Source of the DNA: Euphorbia lathyris
Lineage: Eukaryota; Streptophyta; Magnoliopsida; Malpighiales; Euphorbiaceae
NCBI RefSeq assembly: GCF_963576675.1
Contig: NC_088916.1
Coordinates: 22,729,501 to 22,793,500, forward strand
Direction of reading: 5' to 3'
DNA length: 64,000 bases
Shown: positions 45,403 to 57,100 of the stretch, in pieces
Position numbering within the stretch: the stretch's first letter is position 1
Layout: the number at the start of each line of letters is the position of its first letter
Position numbers and translations under genes: made by a program
The notes under the pieces: generated by a model
Seen by the model: the letters and a program-made list of their open reading frames with translations, nothing else
Told to the model about the DNA's origin: nothing
Databases searched by the model: none

Positions 45403-48400
45403 ATGGATTTGTTTGTGTGGAATGTTAGAGGTGCGGCTAACAAGGCTACCCGTATCCATGTTAAAGATTTAATTAAACAATTTAACCCTTCTTGTTTTGC
45501 TTTGATGGAAACCAAGATCAGTGGTAGTAAAGCTGATGAGGTGGTTAGAAAGTTTAGAAATTGGAATTGTGTCAGATCGGAGGCTACTGGCCGGGCTGGT
45601 GGTATTTGGCTTTTCTGGAAGCCAAATCGTGTTCAGATTGACATTGTTAGTATGGATAAACAATTTATTTATAGTAAGGTTATTTATCCTGGTTATAAAT
45701 CCTTCTTTATCACCTTTGTTTATGCTGACCTATTATAGCCAATCGTAAAAGGTTGTGGGAGGTTCTGTATACTATGAGTACGGGTATGAAGGATGCTTGG
45801 TTTGTGTCTGGTGATTTTAATGATATTGCCCTTATGAACGATCAAAGAGGGGGTGGGAACCACTATGTGAACCGGTTTCTCAATCATAAGCAGAATATGG
45901 ATTTGTGTGGGCTTTCGGATCTGGGTGCCGCTGGTCATAAGTTTACTTAGAAACGTAATAGTACTTTTGTTCGTTTGGACAAAGTGTATGCTAATATTGC
46001 GGCTATCTGTAGATTTTCTGAAGTGACTGTGTTAAATCTCCCTTTTCGTCACTCTGATCACTATCCTATTTTAGTCAAGTTGATTAAAAGTCATCGCCCT
46101 AAAGAGGACAGACCTTTTAGGTACCAGGTGGCCTGGGAATCTCACCTTGAGTTTAAAAACTTTGTTCAGAATAATTAGCAGCCTCACTCTAATGTGTTAC
46201 TTGCTGCTGAGGGGTTTAGAATGAATGTGGTAGGATGGAATAAAAACATCTTTGGCCATATTCTCAGAAGAAAGAATAAACTTTTAAGCAGAATCGAAGG
46301 CATTCAACGTATTTTGGAGATTAGTTTTGATCATAGTTTGGATGGTCTTCTCAGAACTCTCCAGAAGGAATTGGAAGCTGTGCTAAGGCAGGAAGAGTTA
46401 CTTTGGTTTCAGAAATCTAGAAAGGATTGGATTAAAGATGGAGATCGTAATACCAGGTTTTCCCATCTTTCTACTATTATCAAAAGACAGAGGAATCAGA
46501 TTGATGCTATCAAAGATTCGAATGGAGATTGGGTTTATGAGGATAAGGATATTCGTCACTTGGCCCTTAGTTTTTATAAAGATTTATTCAAGGAGGAGAA
46601 TGTAGATCTGGATAAAGCTCTTTCTAGGACTACGTTTCCCAGTTTGGGAGAGGATATGATTCTGGAAGCTTTCCACCCTATTGACCAGAAAGAGATTGAT
46701 CATGCGTTCTCTAGTATTGGAGCTACTAAAGCTCCTGGGGTTGATGGTATTCCTGCTAGTTTTTATCATAAACATTGGGAGACTGTGAAGGAAGGTATTT
46801 ATAGTTTTATTAAAGGAGTTTTTAGTGGTTACGAGGATATTAGGATTGTGAATAAAACTCTTATAGTCCTGATTCCGAAAGTGGAGAAATCATCTTCTTT
46901 CTTACAAATGAGGCCTATTAGTCTTTGTAATGTGCTGTACAAAGCTATTACCAAAATTGTGGCTAATAGACTCCGGTGTATTCTTCCAGATATTATTAGT
47001 CAGAACCAAGGCAGTTTTGTTCTAGGGAGACAGATGATGGATAATGTTGTTATAGCTCAAGAGATGGTTCACTCTATGAAAATTAAAAAGGGTAAGAGGG
47101 GTATTATGGCTCTTAAGCTGGATCTAGAAAAAGCTTATGACCGCCTTAACTGGAGTTTTCTTCTCGATAGTCTGAAGAGAGCTGGTATTCCGGATAATTG
47201 GAGGAGTTTAATCGAGGTCTTCATTTCTTCTCATGTTTTTCAGGTTTTGATTAATGGAGATATGTCAGAGGAGTTTACTCCTTCACGGGGCATTCGTCAA
47301 GGGGATCCTATGAGCCCTTCTTATTTGTCATTGCTATGGAGAGGTTGACGCACCTGATCCAAGAGGCTGTGGGAAATGAGACTTTTCATCCAGTGTCCAT
47401 CAATGAATTATGCCCCTTGATTACTCATTTATTCTTTGCAGATGATGTTATGATCTTTGTGGAAGGAAATGAGGAGCAAATTGGTGTGGTGATCTGGTCA
47501 AAAGCTTAATATCCAGAAATCCCGAATGTTGTGTTAAAAAAACATGAGTCAGAGAGTCTGTAAAAAGCTTAGTGAAATATCTGGTATTCCTTTGACCAAT
47601 TCTTTGGGTAAGTATCTGGGGATTCCCCTCCATAGTGACAGAGTCTCCAAAGCATCCTTTAAAGAGACTCTCGACAAAACTAGTAGCAAATGTGCCAAAG
47701 CTAAAACTTTGTCTCTTGCGGGCCGTCTGACTCTGATTCAATCTGTCAATTATGCGGTCCCTAATCATATTATGCAAGCTTGTAGACTGCTTGAGCATGT
47801 TCTTAATGATCTTGATAAAATTAATCGGCAGTTTCTTTGGGGGGACTCTGCGGAGGGTAAAAAGATCCATCTTGTTCCTTGGAGGGAGGTTTGTCAACCC
47901 AAAAATATGGGAGGCCTGGGGATAAGACAAGCCAAAGACAATAACAAAGTGTTATTAATGAAACTTCTGTGGAGGATGTGGCAAAATCCTTCTTCTCTTT
48001 GGGTTCGTTTATTATGCGGGAAATATAGAAAATATAGGATTTTTGGGGGCCCCAAGGAGAGAGTTATCAATTGTTCTTTTCTTTGGAAATGCCTTAGTAC
48101 TGTGTTTTCAGAGTTTTGCTTTGGGATAGGTTAGGCAGTGGGCAATGGGAAGTCCATCAGCTTCTGGAATGACATCTGGATTGGTGACAAATCTTTATTA
48201 GAGGTGTGCATCTCCCCGCCGCCTGTTAATATATGTTATTGGAGGATTGCTGATGTGGTGGATTCGGAGGGGGATTGGATTTGGTCTAAGTTTGACTCTT
48301 ATTTCAGTCTGGATATGCTCCTGAGAATTAGAGGGGTTAAGATAAGTAGCAAGGAGGAAGATATGGATAGTCATTGTTGGGCTTTATCTAACAATGGGGC

Positions 48401-49466
48401 TTATACCTGTAAATCTGCCTTTGAGGCCTTCAATCAAAATGTGGAGGTTCCTCACTCTGAAGTTTGGAAGACCATTTGGGCCTTGAAAGTTCCTTACCGC
48501 ATTAGAAGCTTCCTGTGGCTTGGTGTTAAGGATAGGTTGCTTACTAATTCAGATAGGAAGAGACGTCATTTGGTGGAGTCTGGTGCTTGTGATAGATGCA
48601 GAGGGCATGATGAAACCATTTGCCATGCTATTAGAGATTGTACTAGGAGTAAAGAGGTGTGGAGAAAAGTTCTCCCTAACCACCTGCTTTCTGCTTTCTT
48701 GACCCACTCTGATATTGACTGGTTTGCAGATGGTGTTAGTGGGAAGTTGTTGGCTGACCTGGAGCATGGTGATATCTTCTTTGCTATTGTCTGTCACCGG
48801 ATTTGGAATTGGAGGAATAAGGAGATTTTTGGAGGTGAAACTGTTATTATTCCTAATTTGGTTGAGTTCTTCTCTAAAAAATTATATACTATTACTGATA
48901 GCTTCAAAGATGATTCTTTAGCCAGGTCTACCCAAAAAAAGGCTATTCACCTATTTGGATGGTGTAGGCCTAAGGTAGGGATGGTGAAGTTAAATACTGA
49001 TGATTCTTGCCTTAAGGACGGGAAAATTGCCGCAGGAGGTGTTCTGAGAGATGATGGTGGTGCTTGGGTGTCTGGGTTTGCTTAGAATCTAGGTTTGGGT
49101 TCTTCATTTTCGGCTGAGCTTTGGGGGATCTTTTCTGGCCTTAATCTTGCCAAGAGTGTGGGTTTGAAGAAGTTGCTTGTGGAATCTGACAACCTCGAAG
49201 CTATCAAAATGATCTCCGATAATAAATCTATTTGTTTAAATAGCCAAAATTTAATCAAAGGTATTAGGAGGATTTGTTCTTCCTTTGATCCCATCAACTT
49301 CAACCATATTTTTAGAGAGCAGAATCGAGTGGCGGATCGTCTGGTGGCTGCTGGTCATGAGAGGATGGTGGGCGTCACAATCTTCTCTTCTCCTCCTGAG
49401 TACCTTTCTTCTCTCCTTTTGGAAGATGTGGTAGGGGTTAGCTTCCCTAGGCTAATCCCGGATTAG
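45403..49466 (+). pseudogene. LINE ORF2: endonuclease, reverse transcriptase, RNase H (broken)
   Basis: The start ATG overlaps the ORF1 stop (TGATG). An APE-type endonuclease follows (FVWNVRGAAN, METK, SGDFNDIA, LDKVYAN, SDHYPIL). The RT has APGVDGIPASFYHKHW, LIPKVEKSS, RPISLCNV, KLDLEKAYDRLNW, GIRQGDPMSP and the catalytic FADD at 47436-47447. Next are KYLGIPLHSDRV, a zf-RVT-like region (SFLWLGVKDRLLTN, CDRCRGHDET) and an RNase H (KLNTDDSCLKDG, FSAELWG, VESDNLEA). Breaks: frameshift near 45737, TAG 45948, TAG 46176, a deletion near 47305, a deletion and TAA near 47490-47537, TAG 48132 and TAG 49083. This copy cannot retrotranspose. Confidence 0.92.
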
Positions 49467-49515
49467 GCTTTTTTGGTTTTTTGTTTGTTTTTTCTTTTTT
49501 GTTTCTAAAAAAAAG

Positions 49516-49873
49516 AGTTTATAAATTATGGATTTAAAATATATTTTTTAGGGTTTAGAATTTATGAATTGAAATTTAAAATTTATTATATATAATATGA
49601 TTTAATTGTAATTTTGTAAGGTAAAAAATCCTCCTTGATATTTCTTGAACCGATTAATTAAAAAGGCCTGAAAGCCCAATATGATCCAACCAAAGCTCCC
49701 GCTATCTCGCCTTCCCTTTTGTGTCCAGGAGAAAAAAACAGATTCTTTTCTTTCGCATTCAATTGCAGAGAAAAAAACCCTCACTGCCAAAGCTAAACTG
49801 TAGCATAGGTTGAACGGAGGACGAGCAAAGAAGAAGAAGCGATATAACAAAGGAAATTTAGAAGGGAAAATCG
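49516..49873 (+). promoter_or_regulatory. MIC10 promoter and 5' UTR region
   Basis: This lies between the LINE tail and the MIC10 ATG. It contains AGGCCTGAAAGCCCAATA (about 49664), a GGCCT/AAGCCCAA arrangement resembling 'site II'-type elements common in plant genes for mitochondrial proteins. A pyrimidine- and A-rich leader runs up to GGGAAAATCG before the ATG. No clear TATA box. The transcription start is probably around 49730-49760 (inference). Confidence 0.4.
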
Positions 49874-51073
49874 ATGGCCGATAAGGTCGACGTGAACGCT
49901 AAATGGGACGCGTGTCTCGATCTGACGGTCCGACGCTTCGTTTACTCCTCCTTGGCTGGTGCCTTTGGCGGTCTCCTTCTCTTCAGTATGTCTTTCCCTA
50001 ATTTGTTAATTTGTTAATCTCCTGATTTCGTGGCCTTGAGGATGACTGTTTTATGTCGATACTTCTGCAGAGAACTTTTGAAAATGAAACTTTAATTTTC
50101 CTCGTCGTGGTCTGCTGTTTATCCATTTTGTTATTCTAATAATTGTTGAATGTTTGAAGTGTATTCATTATCTTGGATTGATTTTAATTTAAGCTCGCAT
50201 TTACTTTTCAAAGTGAATGTATTCTTTTGCCTTTTGTTTGTTGCTGTGATATGCAATTACGTGTTTGTAGATTCATAGTGAAATGAATTTCATTTGCAAT
50301 GAAGAACTTTTAGTTCATGAACAACAATGCTTCTTCTAGTTTCTAGCATAAGTTCATATCTACTTTATCTTGTTGCTTAAATGTTTGTAGGCGTAGGAGA
50401 AGTATATGTTGATCCATAATCTATGTATAAAATATAACATTTAGTGTCAGTGTTTAGATTAGCATCCATTTGCTTATATATGTATGTGTATATATATAAG
50501 CAAAAAACAACCAAATAACATCTATAGAATGAAAGATCCAAGATAGCTTGTGAGTTTTACATGCATATAATACGCGTCATACTTGTAGGTATGAGATCTT
50601 TTATTTTATATTTATTTTGAACAAGGTAAGTTACATTCTAGAAGAATGCCTTAACTCTAGTCTTTGTGGTTAATTTCAGATTAGGTTGTAATTGGAGCTT
50701 GTTCATATAGTTCACTGATTTCAAGAGTTTTTGCTAGTTGTTATACAGTTACCCAGATCGAGATTTCCTTACACTACCCTCATCACCTAACTCAGAAAAG
50801 AATAGGCACCACAAAAGGAAAAACCGATTTAAGGATAATATAAGGTTGCTAATATGAATTTCATTTAGTTCTATTTTTAAACTGCAAGACAAATCCATAC
50901 TTCTGTTTACAATCTTGGCAATTTTTCAGCTTATTTCTCAGTTTTGGAGGTAGATTTACTCTATTAATCTACTTGACAGAATTGTTCCACTTGCACAAAA
51001 TCCAGTGTCTTTACTTTAGGAATAGTAGTCTCCAAAGAGTACAAATTGCTTAAACTTTTCTTTTGGATAGCTT

Positions 51074-51106
<33 letters not shown>

Positions 51107-54100
51107 GGATGGGGGTTGGGGGGCTGTTACCTTAGCTAGGTACTTAGCATTGAATAAGCCAGATAGATTAATTAGTTAGATGCATGCTCAGATTTGAACG
51201 TTCTGGTTGCTTTTTCTGTAGCACAGGGAGATCCAGTCCGTGCAATAGGTCCAAGTCAATACGCTCTATTCGAAATTAGAAATTGATTAAGATGTTCTTA
51301 TTTTCAAAACAGGGACTCCAGTGACTCGCTGGGCGTCTGTGGCTTTAGGTGCTGGAGTGGGCATTGGATCTGCTTACACGGAGTGTTCTCGTATTTTTGA
51401 TGAATCTCCTGCAAATTTGGCATCTCTCAAGTCCCCAACTGCACCTGCTCATGAGGTAAGATTGTGCGATATCTAACAATTGAACTTTTTTACATTCTTG
51501 GATTTGTTTTCCTTGGTATTCACACAATTCCCTGTTAGGTGGTATTATATTGGTCTTGGTGGTTTTCTATATTTCTGCAATGAGCATTCAAGATATATAT
51601 GCTAAGAAAATGATATATATGCAACATATATTTTTGTACATGTGTTGGTGTGTGTTAGCATTATAATGAATACAACATGTTACTAGTTTGGTTATTTGAC
51701 ATTAGATAAAACTTTATAGTATGGATCTTATCTTAAGGAATCTGAAAATTCGCCCCTTTGTTTTCCATTAGTTGGGTTTTGTATGCATTATTTGTTACTT
51801 AAATCTTGACAACTTTCCAAGTTGATTGGGTAATTGCAACTAACCCTTGACTGAAATCGAGTCCTTAGGGTTTAAAAAATAGCTAATTTAACCCCTGCAT
51901 GGTTATTGATGAAAAGTATGCAATTTTGGGAGCCTGGATCATTTTCTGATGTAGTCCAAATTGTTAATTGATAATTCTTATATTGTCAAGCATCTAAATT
52001 ATAAGGATGCTGATAGAGAATGAAACATTAGTAAGAATGTTGTTGAAGGGGTGAGCCATAGGGAATGAGCTGTTTGGCAGATGTTGGTTATTTGGGAAGA
52101 TGAGCTGGAGGGTAGTTTGGGTAATAGGTTGAGTATAAGTAGGAATTAGCTGTTATGTTCTAGGCAGGGAATATTTTGGTTAATTTGTGTTTGGCTGCCT
52201 TTGAGCAGAGGCTCTGCATCTTTGGATCAGAGAGGGGGGTCTGTAGGTTGTTCCTCAGATTCATTTATCGTTTACTGTTCTCCATTTCTATTGTATTGTT
52301 TCTTTTATCAATACAAATAAACATTATCATATCCATTTGGGTTCGTTTCCTATTAGATGCTAAACGAAAACAGCCTGTTATTTTGATATTGGATGGTTGA
52401 TATCTTCTTTGTTAAGTTCAAATATTGAATTTGTTGCTGGGCTGAAGTCTACAGTTGGCTGTTAACTCAAATATTAAGTTAGTGGGCTGAAGTCTTCTTG
52501 TGTGTTCGCTTGAAAAACCTTTCTTCTTTTTTTTCCTGGCTTGAAGCCTTTTGCTGTTGCATCTGACCAAAGTCAAACATTAAGTATAGTGTAGGGTGTG
52601 CTCAATCTGGGACCTTAATATCTGAGTATCAATTGGTCAGACCAAATATTATCACTTGCATCAAGGTGCTCTAGTACTTGTTTTAAATCTTGGTATTATT
52701 TGTTTAGTTCAAAATGTTGTGTTATGCTAGTTCCTTAAAAAAATTAGATCTTGTTGTTTGCTTGTCAGAGGGCGAGCCTTGGCGCAACGGTAAACGTTGT
52801 TGTCGCACGGGTTCGAGTCTTAGGAGCGGCCTCTTGCCAAATAAATTGGCAGGGGAAGGCTTGCCCCCAGTACACTTTTGTGGTGGGACCCCTCCCCGGA
52901 CCCTCGCTCAGCGGGGACGCGTAGTGCGACCGGGCCGCCCTTGTTGTTTGCTTGTTGCCCTTTGAATTTAGTTCCATGGTATACTTGTTTCCCCTTTATT
53001 CTTTTCATTTATTAGTTGCCCTTCAGGAATGTTTATAATGAACTTTCTCCAATATTGGCTAATCTTGTTCGCACTTCGGTTATACTTCGCCATCCAAATA
53101 ATTTTTCTCTGTTTTGCTTGGTGTAGGCACTTGTTTTTGGTCTTTTTGAAATTTGACATCTAAATTGGTTCAGCTTAATTGTGAGGTTCATCTGATTATA
53201 TAGTCTTTTTGAGGATAGTACTGGTTAACCATTGTAATGCATTGGCTGGGAGAGAGTTTAGCTTCTGTTGATTGTCGATGTATTCCTTGTTTGAATTTTT
53301 ATCCTTTGCATTATGCCTACAATAAGAGTAGTTGAGAAATAACTAAAATAATTTGAATGAATCGAGGATTAAGACATGATTGAGGGAAAAGCGGGTTTTC
53401 CCTTTCTCGTTTTCCCAGGAAAAGCTTCATCTTCCCTTTTTGGTTTAGAAAGAAAGTTTTATGTCAGGTTTAAGGGCCCATAAAGAAAGTAAGGCCTAAG
53501 TTGAGTGCCAAGCTGGAAAACTAACCCAGATTGTATGCTGCCTAAAACTTTGTCCTGTTACTTAATAATTGAATGCCAAAGTTTTACTTTGAGCTTCTTT
53601 TCTTTAGTTCTGAGAGTAATTGGTTTTCCAGTTAATGTTGAAGGATGTAACCATTTTCCTTTAATTTTGGGATGGATTCTCAGAGCCAGTGGATAACATC
53701 TTAGTCTATGTTGCATGAAAACTCTTCTTCTATAGCTTTTCAGTGTTTTGTGTCCATTTCAGTTTCGTGTCCGTTTCCTAGCTATATTTTTTAGAAATAA
53801 CATTTCCCGGTGCCTGTTTCCTTGCAACATAGATCTTAGTCCTTCAGATATAGTACAAGGTTCTATTTATTATAGGTCTTGGTAGGAGAGCTAACTAAGT
53901 TCAAAAGTACAAACCATATCCTAGGTGGCATGTTTGCTCAGCATTTAGATTTGATTTATGAATAGCTTGATTGCTTAGTTTTTGTCGAGAGAAAAATTAA
54001 GCATGCAAGTATATACGTAGCATTTCCTCAAGTTTCAAAGGTTTAAGTACAAAAATATTGCTAGTTTTACTATAGGAGATTTAAAACACCTATGATCACT

Positions 54101-57100
54101 GACTTGATATTGTTCCACTATTGTCTTCGATAAAAATCATTCTGCCAAAGAACTTGGATTCCTTATGTCGCAAGTCTGACTGAAAATGTTTTGCCTTGAG
54201 AGAATATTTTCTAGGAAAATAAATTATTTTCTACTGTTTAGCTTTAATACACATAAATGATTTTATTTTAATTGAAGGTGTATATTTGTTGCTTTAATTA
54301 AGGTTAAAATTAACTTTCCATTTTTAACATGGGAAATTATTTTCCCTTGTTTCTAGACTATTTTGTGTTGATTATTAACTTATTTTCCTATAGAGCTCCA
54401 AATGTTAGAATAAGGAAAAATATTGTGGAAGAATATTTGTTATGAAACAAATGGAGCCTGAATGAACTTTTATTTTATCACCACTAAAGTCATAGCTACC
54501 TATTTCTGGCCAATCCCAATTGAAAAGTTGACATGTCATTAATGCAACATCATATTCAGGAAGGCAGGATGTCACATCATTACATGGTACATGCTGGTGA
54601 AACTTTTCTCTCATAAATCTTCTCTCCTACTTAATTTTTTTTTCCCTCCATTGCCCATTTTCTCAGCACCTCCTAATTAATCGTTATTGAAGTTGAGCAA
54701 GGAAGCCTAGAAATACAACCAGGCATTGCTTCCTTGTTTGTCATAATCTCAGGTCTTCTCTCCTTCCATTTTCTATTATTATATATTAATCACCTAAATA
54801 AACCAAGAACTGTTAAATACTTGAGCTAATAATTAGATATGTTACTCAAGGCCAAAGAAGAGTTGGAGAACAGTATTCTATAGCATTATTTCAAATTTTT
54901 AAGCTAAAAAACCTGCTTCCTCAACAAAGAAAATTGAAAACATTGCTGGAGAACAGTATTCTATAGCATTATTTCAAATTTTTAAGCTAAAAAACTGATA
55001 GGGATTATGCTATTAATTCAGATGAAATTCTTCAAGTAAACCCAAATGGTCCTAAAGAGCTAAAAGTGTATGTACGCAGGAATAAGAGAATGACTGTGGG
55101 ACCCAAACAGCCAGCTGGCAAGTAAGTTAGTTATTCCTAGGGGAGAGTGCACAATTAGTTATTCCTAGGGTATTACGCTCTGTTATATAGGAGGGTAATC
55201 TGTTAGAAGAGGCAGGCAATTTTGTATCTCTTTTCTGCTGTAGCAGGGCTCTCTTTGAGAGAGGGAAGATTCTTCTTCCTGGTTGTTCCTTAATTCTGTT
55301 CTTCTAATTCGGATCAATAAACTCTCCTCTGCTTTCTTTCCCATTTTATATAATACAAATTATTCTTGTTTGGTATTGTTTCTATCATTCGGCGCCGTCT
55401 GTGGGAAACCTTTCTGTCTTACTAATTGCCAGCAATGGGGAATGACCCACAAGTCCAGACAAGGTCACAGTCACAACTTGATTTGCAGACTCGAGTTGCA
55501 GAGCAAGAGGATGCCATGGGAGGAATGAAACTTACTGTAGGGGGTATCCAGCAATCGCTAGATGATATGCGCAAATTTATGGAGATGGTGGTTGCGAAGG
55601 TTGATAGAATGGAAGCTCGCAATCAGAAGTTTTTTGAAAAACACCACCCAGATGCTGAATCAGAACCTCCTCCGATCTTATCCACCAACGATACAGAGCA
55701 CGGCGTTTCTCAATCCTCCAGACTCGATGGGTTTGTTCGACCCAACCACTTCGACGGTGGAACGATCGTTTTGCCAAAGGTCAAGCTTCCGGTGTTCTCT
55801 GGACCTGATCCTCGTGAATGGCTTACGAAGGCGGAGATGTATTTTGACGTGCACCAAACCCAATCCCGAATGAAGGTTACCTTAGCCCGTATGTGTATGT
55901 CCGGCGCTGCCATCACTTGGTTCGCTCGAATCCTCCGTGACGAACCGACCATTTCTTGGGAGCAGTTTAAAGTCAAGCTAACCCAACGATTCTCGGGTAA
56001 TCGGTGCCAAAATCCCTATGAGGAGTTGCGGGTAATGTTCCAAACAGGTACTGTAGAATCTTATATTGAGGAATTTGAATTGTTGACAGCTTTTATTCCT
56101 AAATATTCCGAGGAATTGTTTGTGGGATTTTTTGTTGGTGGATTGACTGAGAAAATTAGAGGTTGGGTAGGGTTTTTTAAACCACAAACCTGTGAAGAAG
56201 CCATGGAACTTGCTAGAAATGCTGAACGGACATTTACAGCTCCTAGCGTGAAGACAGGAATGAAAGAGGTAGGGCATCACTCAGGTGCTGCTCACGTGAC
56301 ATCTTATTCCTGGAGACAGAATTCTCAACCCAGAGATATGGGTCAACCCGCCCGTAAAGATAGAGACATGGGCCAAAATCGGACCCAGCCCATTGAAGCC
56401 CCTCCAATTCGTGCTTTGCCTGCCCCAACTCCTCCCCCACTAAATTCCAACCCCAATCGTAACAGAGGAATTCGTCATCTCTCCTTGAAAGAACTGGAAG
56501 AGCGAAAGAAAAAAGGACTCTGTTTCAAATGCGCTTTACCCTACAATCCTCAACACAGATGCAACGTGGGGGAATTACGATTGACAGTGGAAGAAAATGA
56601 CATTCACTTGGAAACAGAGGAAGCTTGGGTCGATTCCAACGGCAGTGAAGCTGTCGGCGAACTTCAGCCAGAAGGTGAATGCAATTCACTCGAACTCTCG
56701 CCTATGAGCAGCAACATCCCCCCACCTCCTCGCACACTAAAATTGCAAGGAGCTTTACGAGGAATTCCAATTGTCCTATTGGTAGATTCAGGCGCAACCC
56801 ACAATTTCATTTCCGGAAAATTGGTTCGTTCTTTGGGCCTTGCGGTGCATTATATTCCTCCACTCAAAATCAAATTGGGTGATGGGTATCGAATCTCCGT
56901 TCAAGAACGATGTGGTCCTATTGACATTCAGTTTGGGGAATTAGAGTTCCAGTTGGAAGCCTTGGTTCTCGATTTGGGTCCGTTGGATATGGTTCTCGGC
57001 ATGGCTTGGTTGAGTACATTGGGTGAGGTGGTACACAATTGGGAACAGAAGTGGATGAAATTTCAGTTTTCAGGGCAGCAGGTTGAGTTACAGGGAATTC

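Larger units (their letters stand above)
40271..45403 (+). pseudogene. LINE ORF1: DUF4283-like RNA-binding protein with CCHC knuckle (broken)
   Basis: The ATG at 40271 opens a basic N-terminus rich in Arg/Glu, broken by the first solo LTR. From 41861 a frame continues to an acidic patch and then the DUF4283-like core (RSKWKLSLIV, NYFAQRIQAQWAKKG, FNAVSNGG). A second solo LTR then splits the codons before PYIISNHVLALRPWVPNF. After it come VHHVDKTTIGAVRGKFARV and the knuckle CYECGMFGHTYEDC. Breaks: TAG 42080, TGA 42404, an A-run frameshift near 44500, TAG 44808, a frameshift near 44940, and TAG 45143, 45269 and 45365. The probable natural stop is TGA 45401-45403, which overlaps the ORF2 ATG. 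The protein would coat LINE RNA. Confidence 0.8.
40262..49515 (+). mobile_element. L1-type LINE with RNase H, carrying two solo LTRs
   Basis: The order is ORF1 (DUF4283-like plus zinc knuckle), ORF2 (endonuclease, RT, zinc-binding RT-linked domain, RNase H), and a T-rich 3' tail ending in a short A-run (about 49507-49514). Two solo LTRs (40433-41771 and 42554-44353) interrupt ORF1; without them the LINE is about 6.1 kb. Terminal target duplication could not be identified, so both outer ends are approximate. Confidence 0.88.

Noticed and set aside
52766..52850. A functional tRNA gene
   Set aside because: A and B boxes are present, but the sequence continues into the Au SINE body, has a 15-bp target duplication, and no complete cloverleaf was found.
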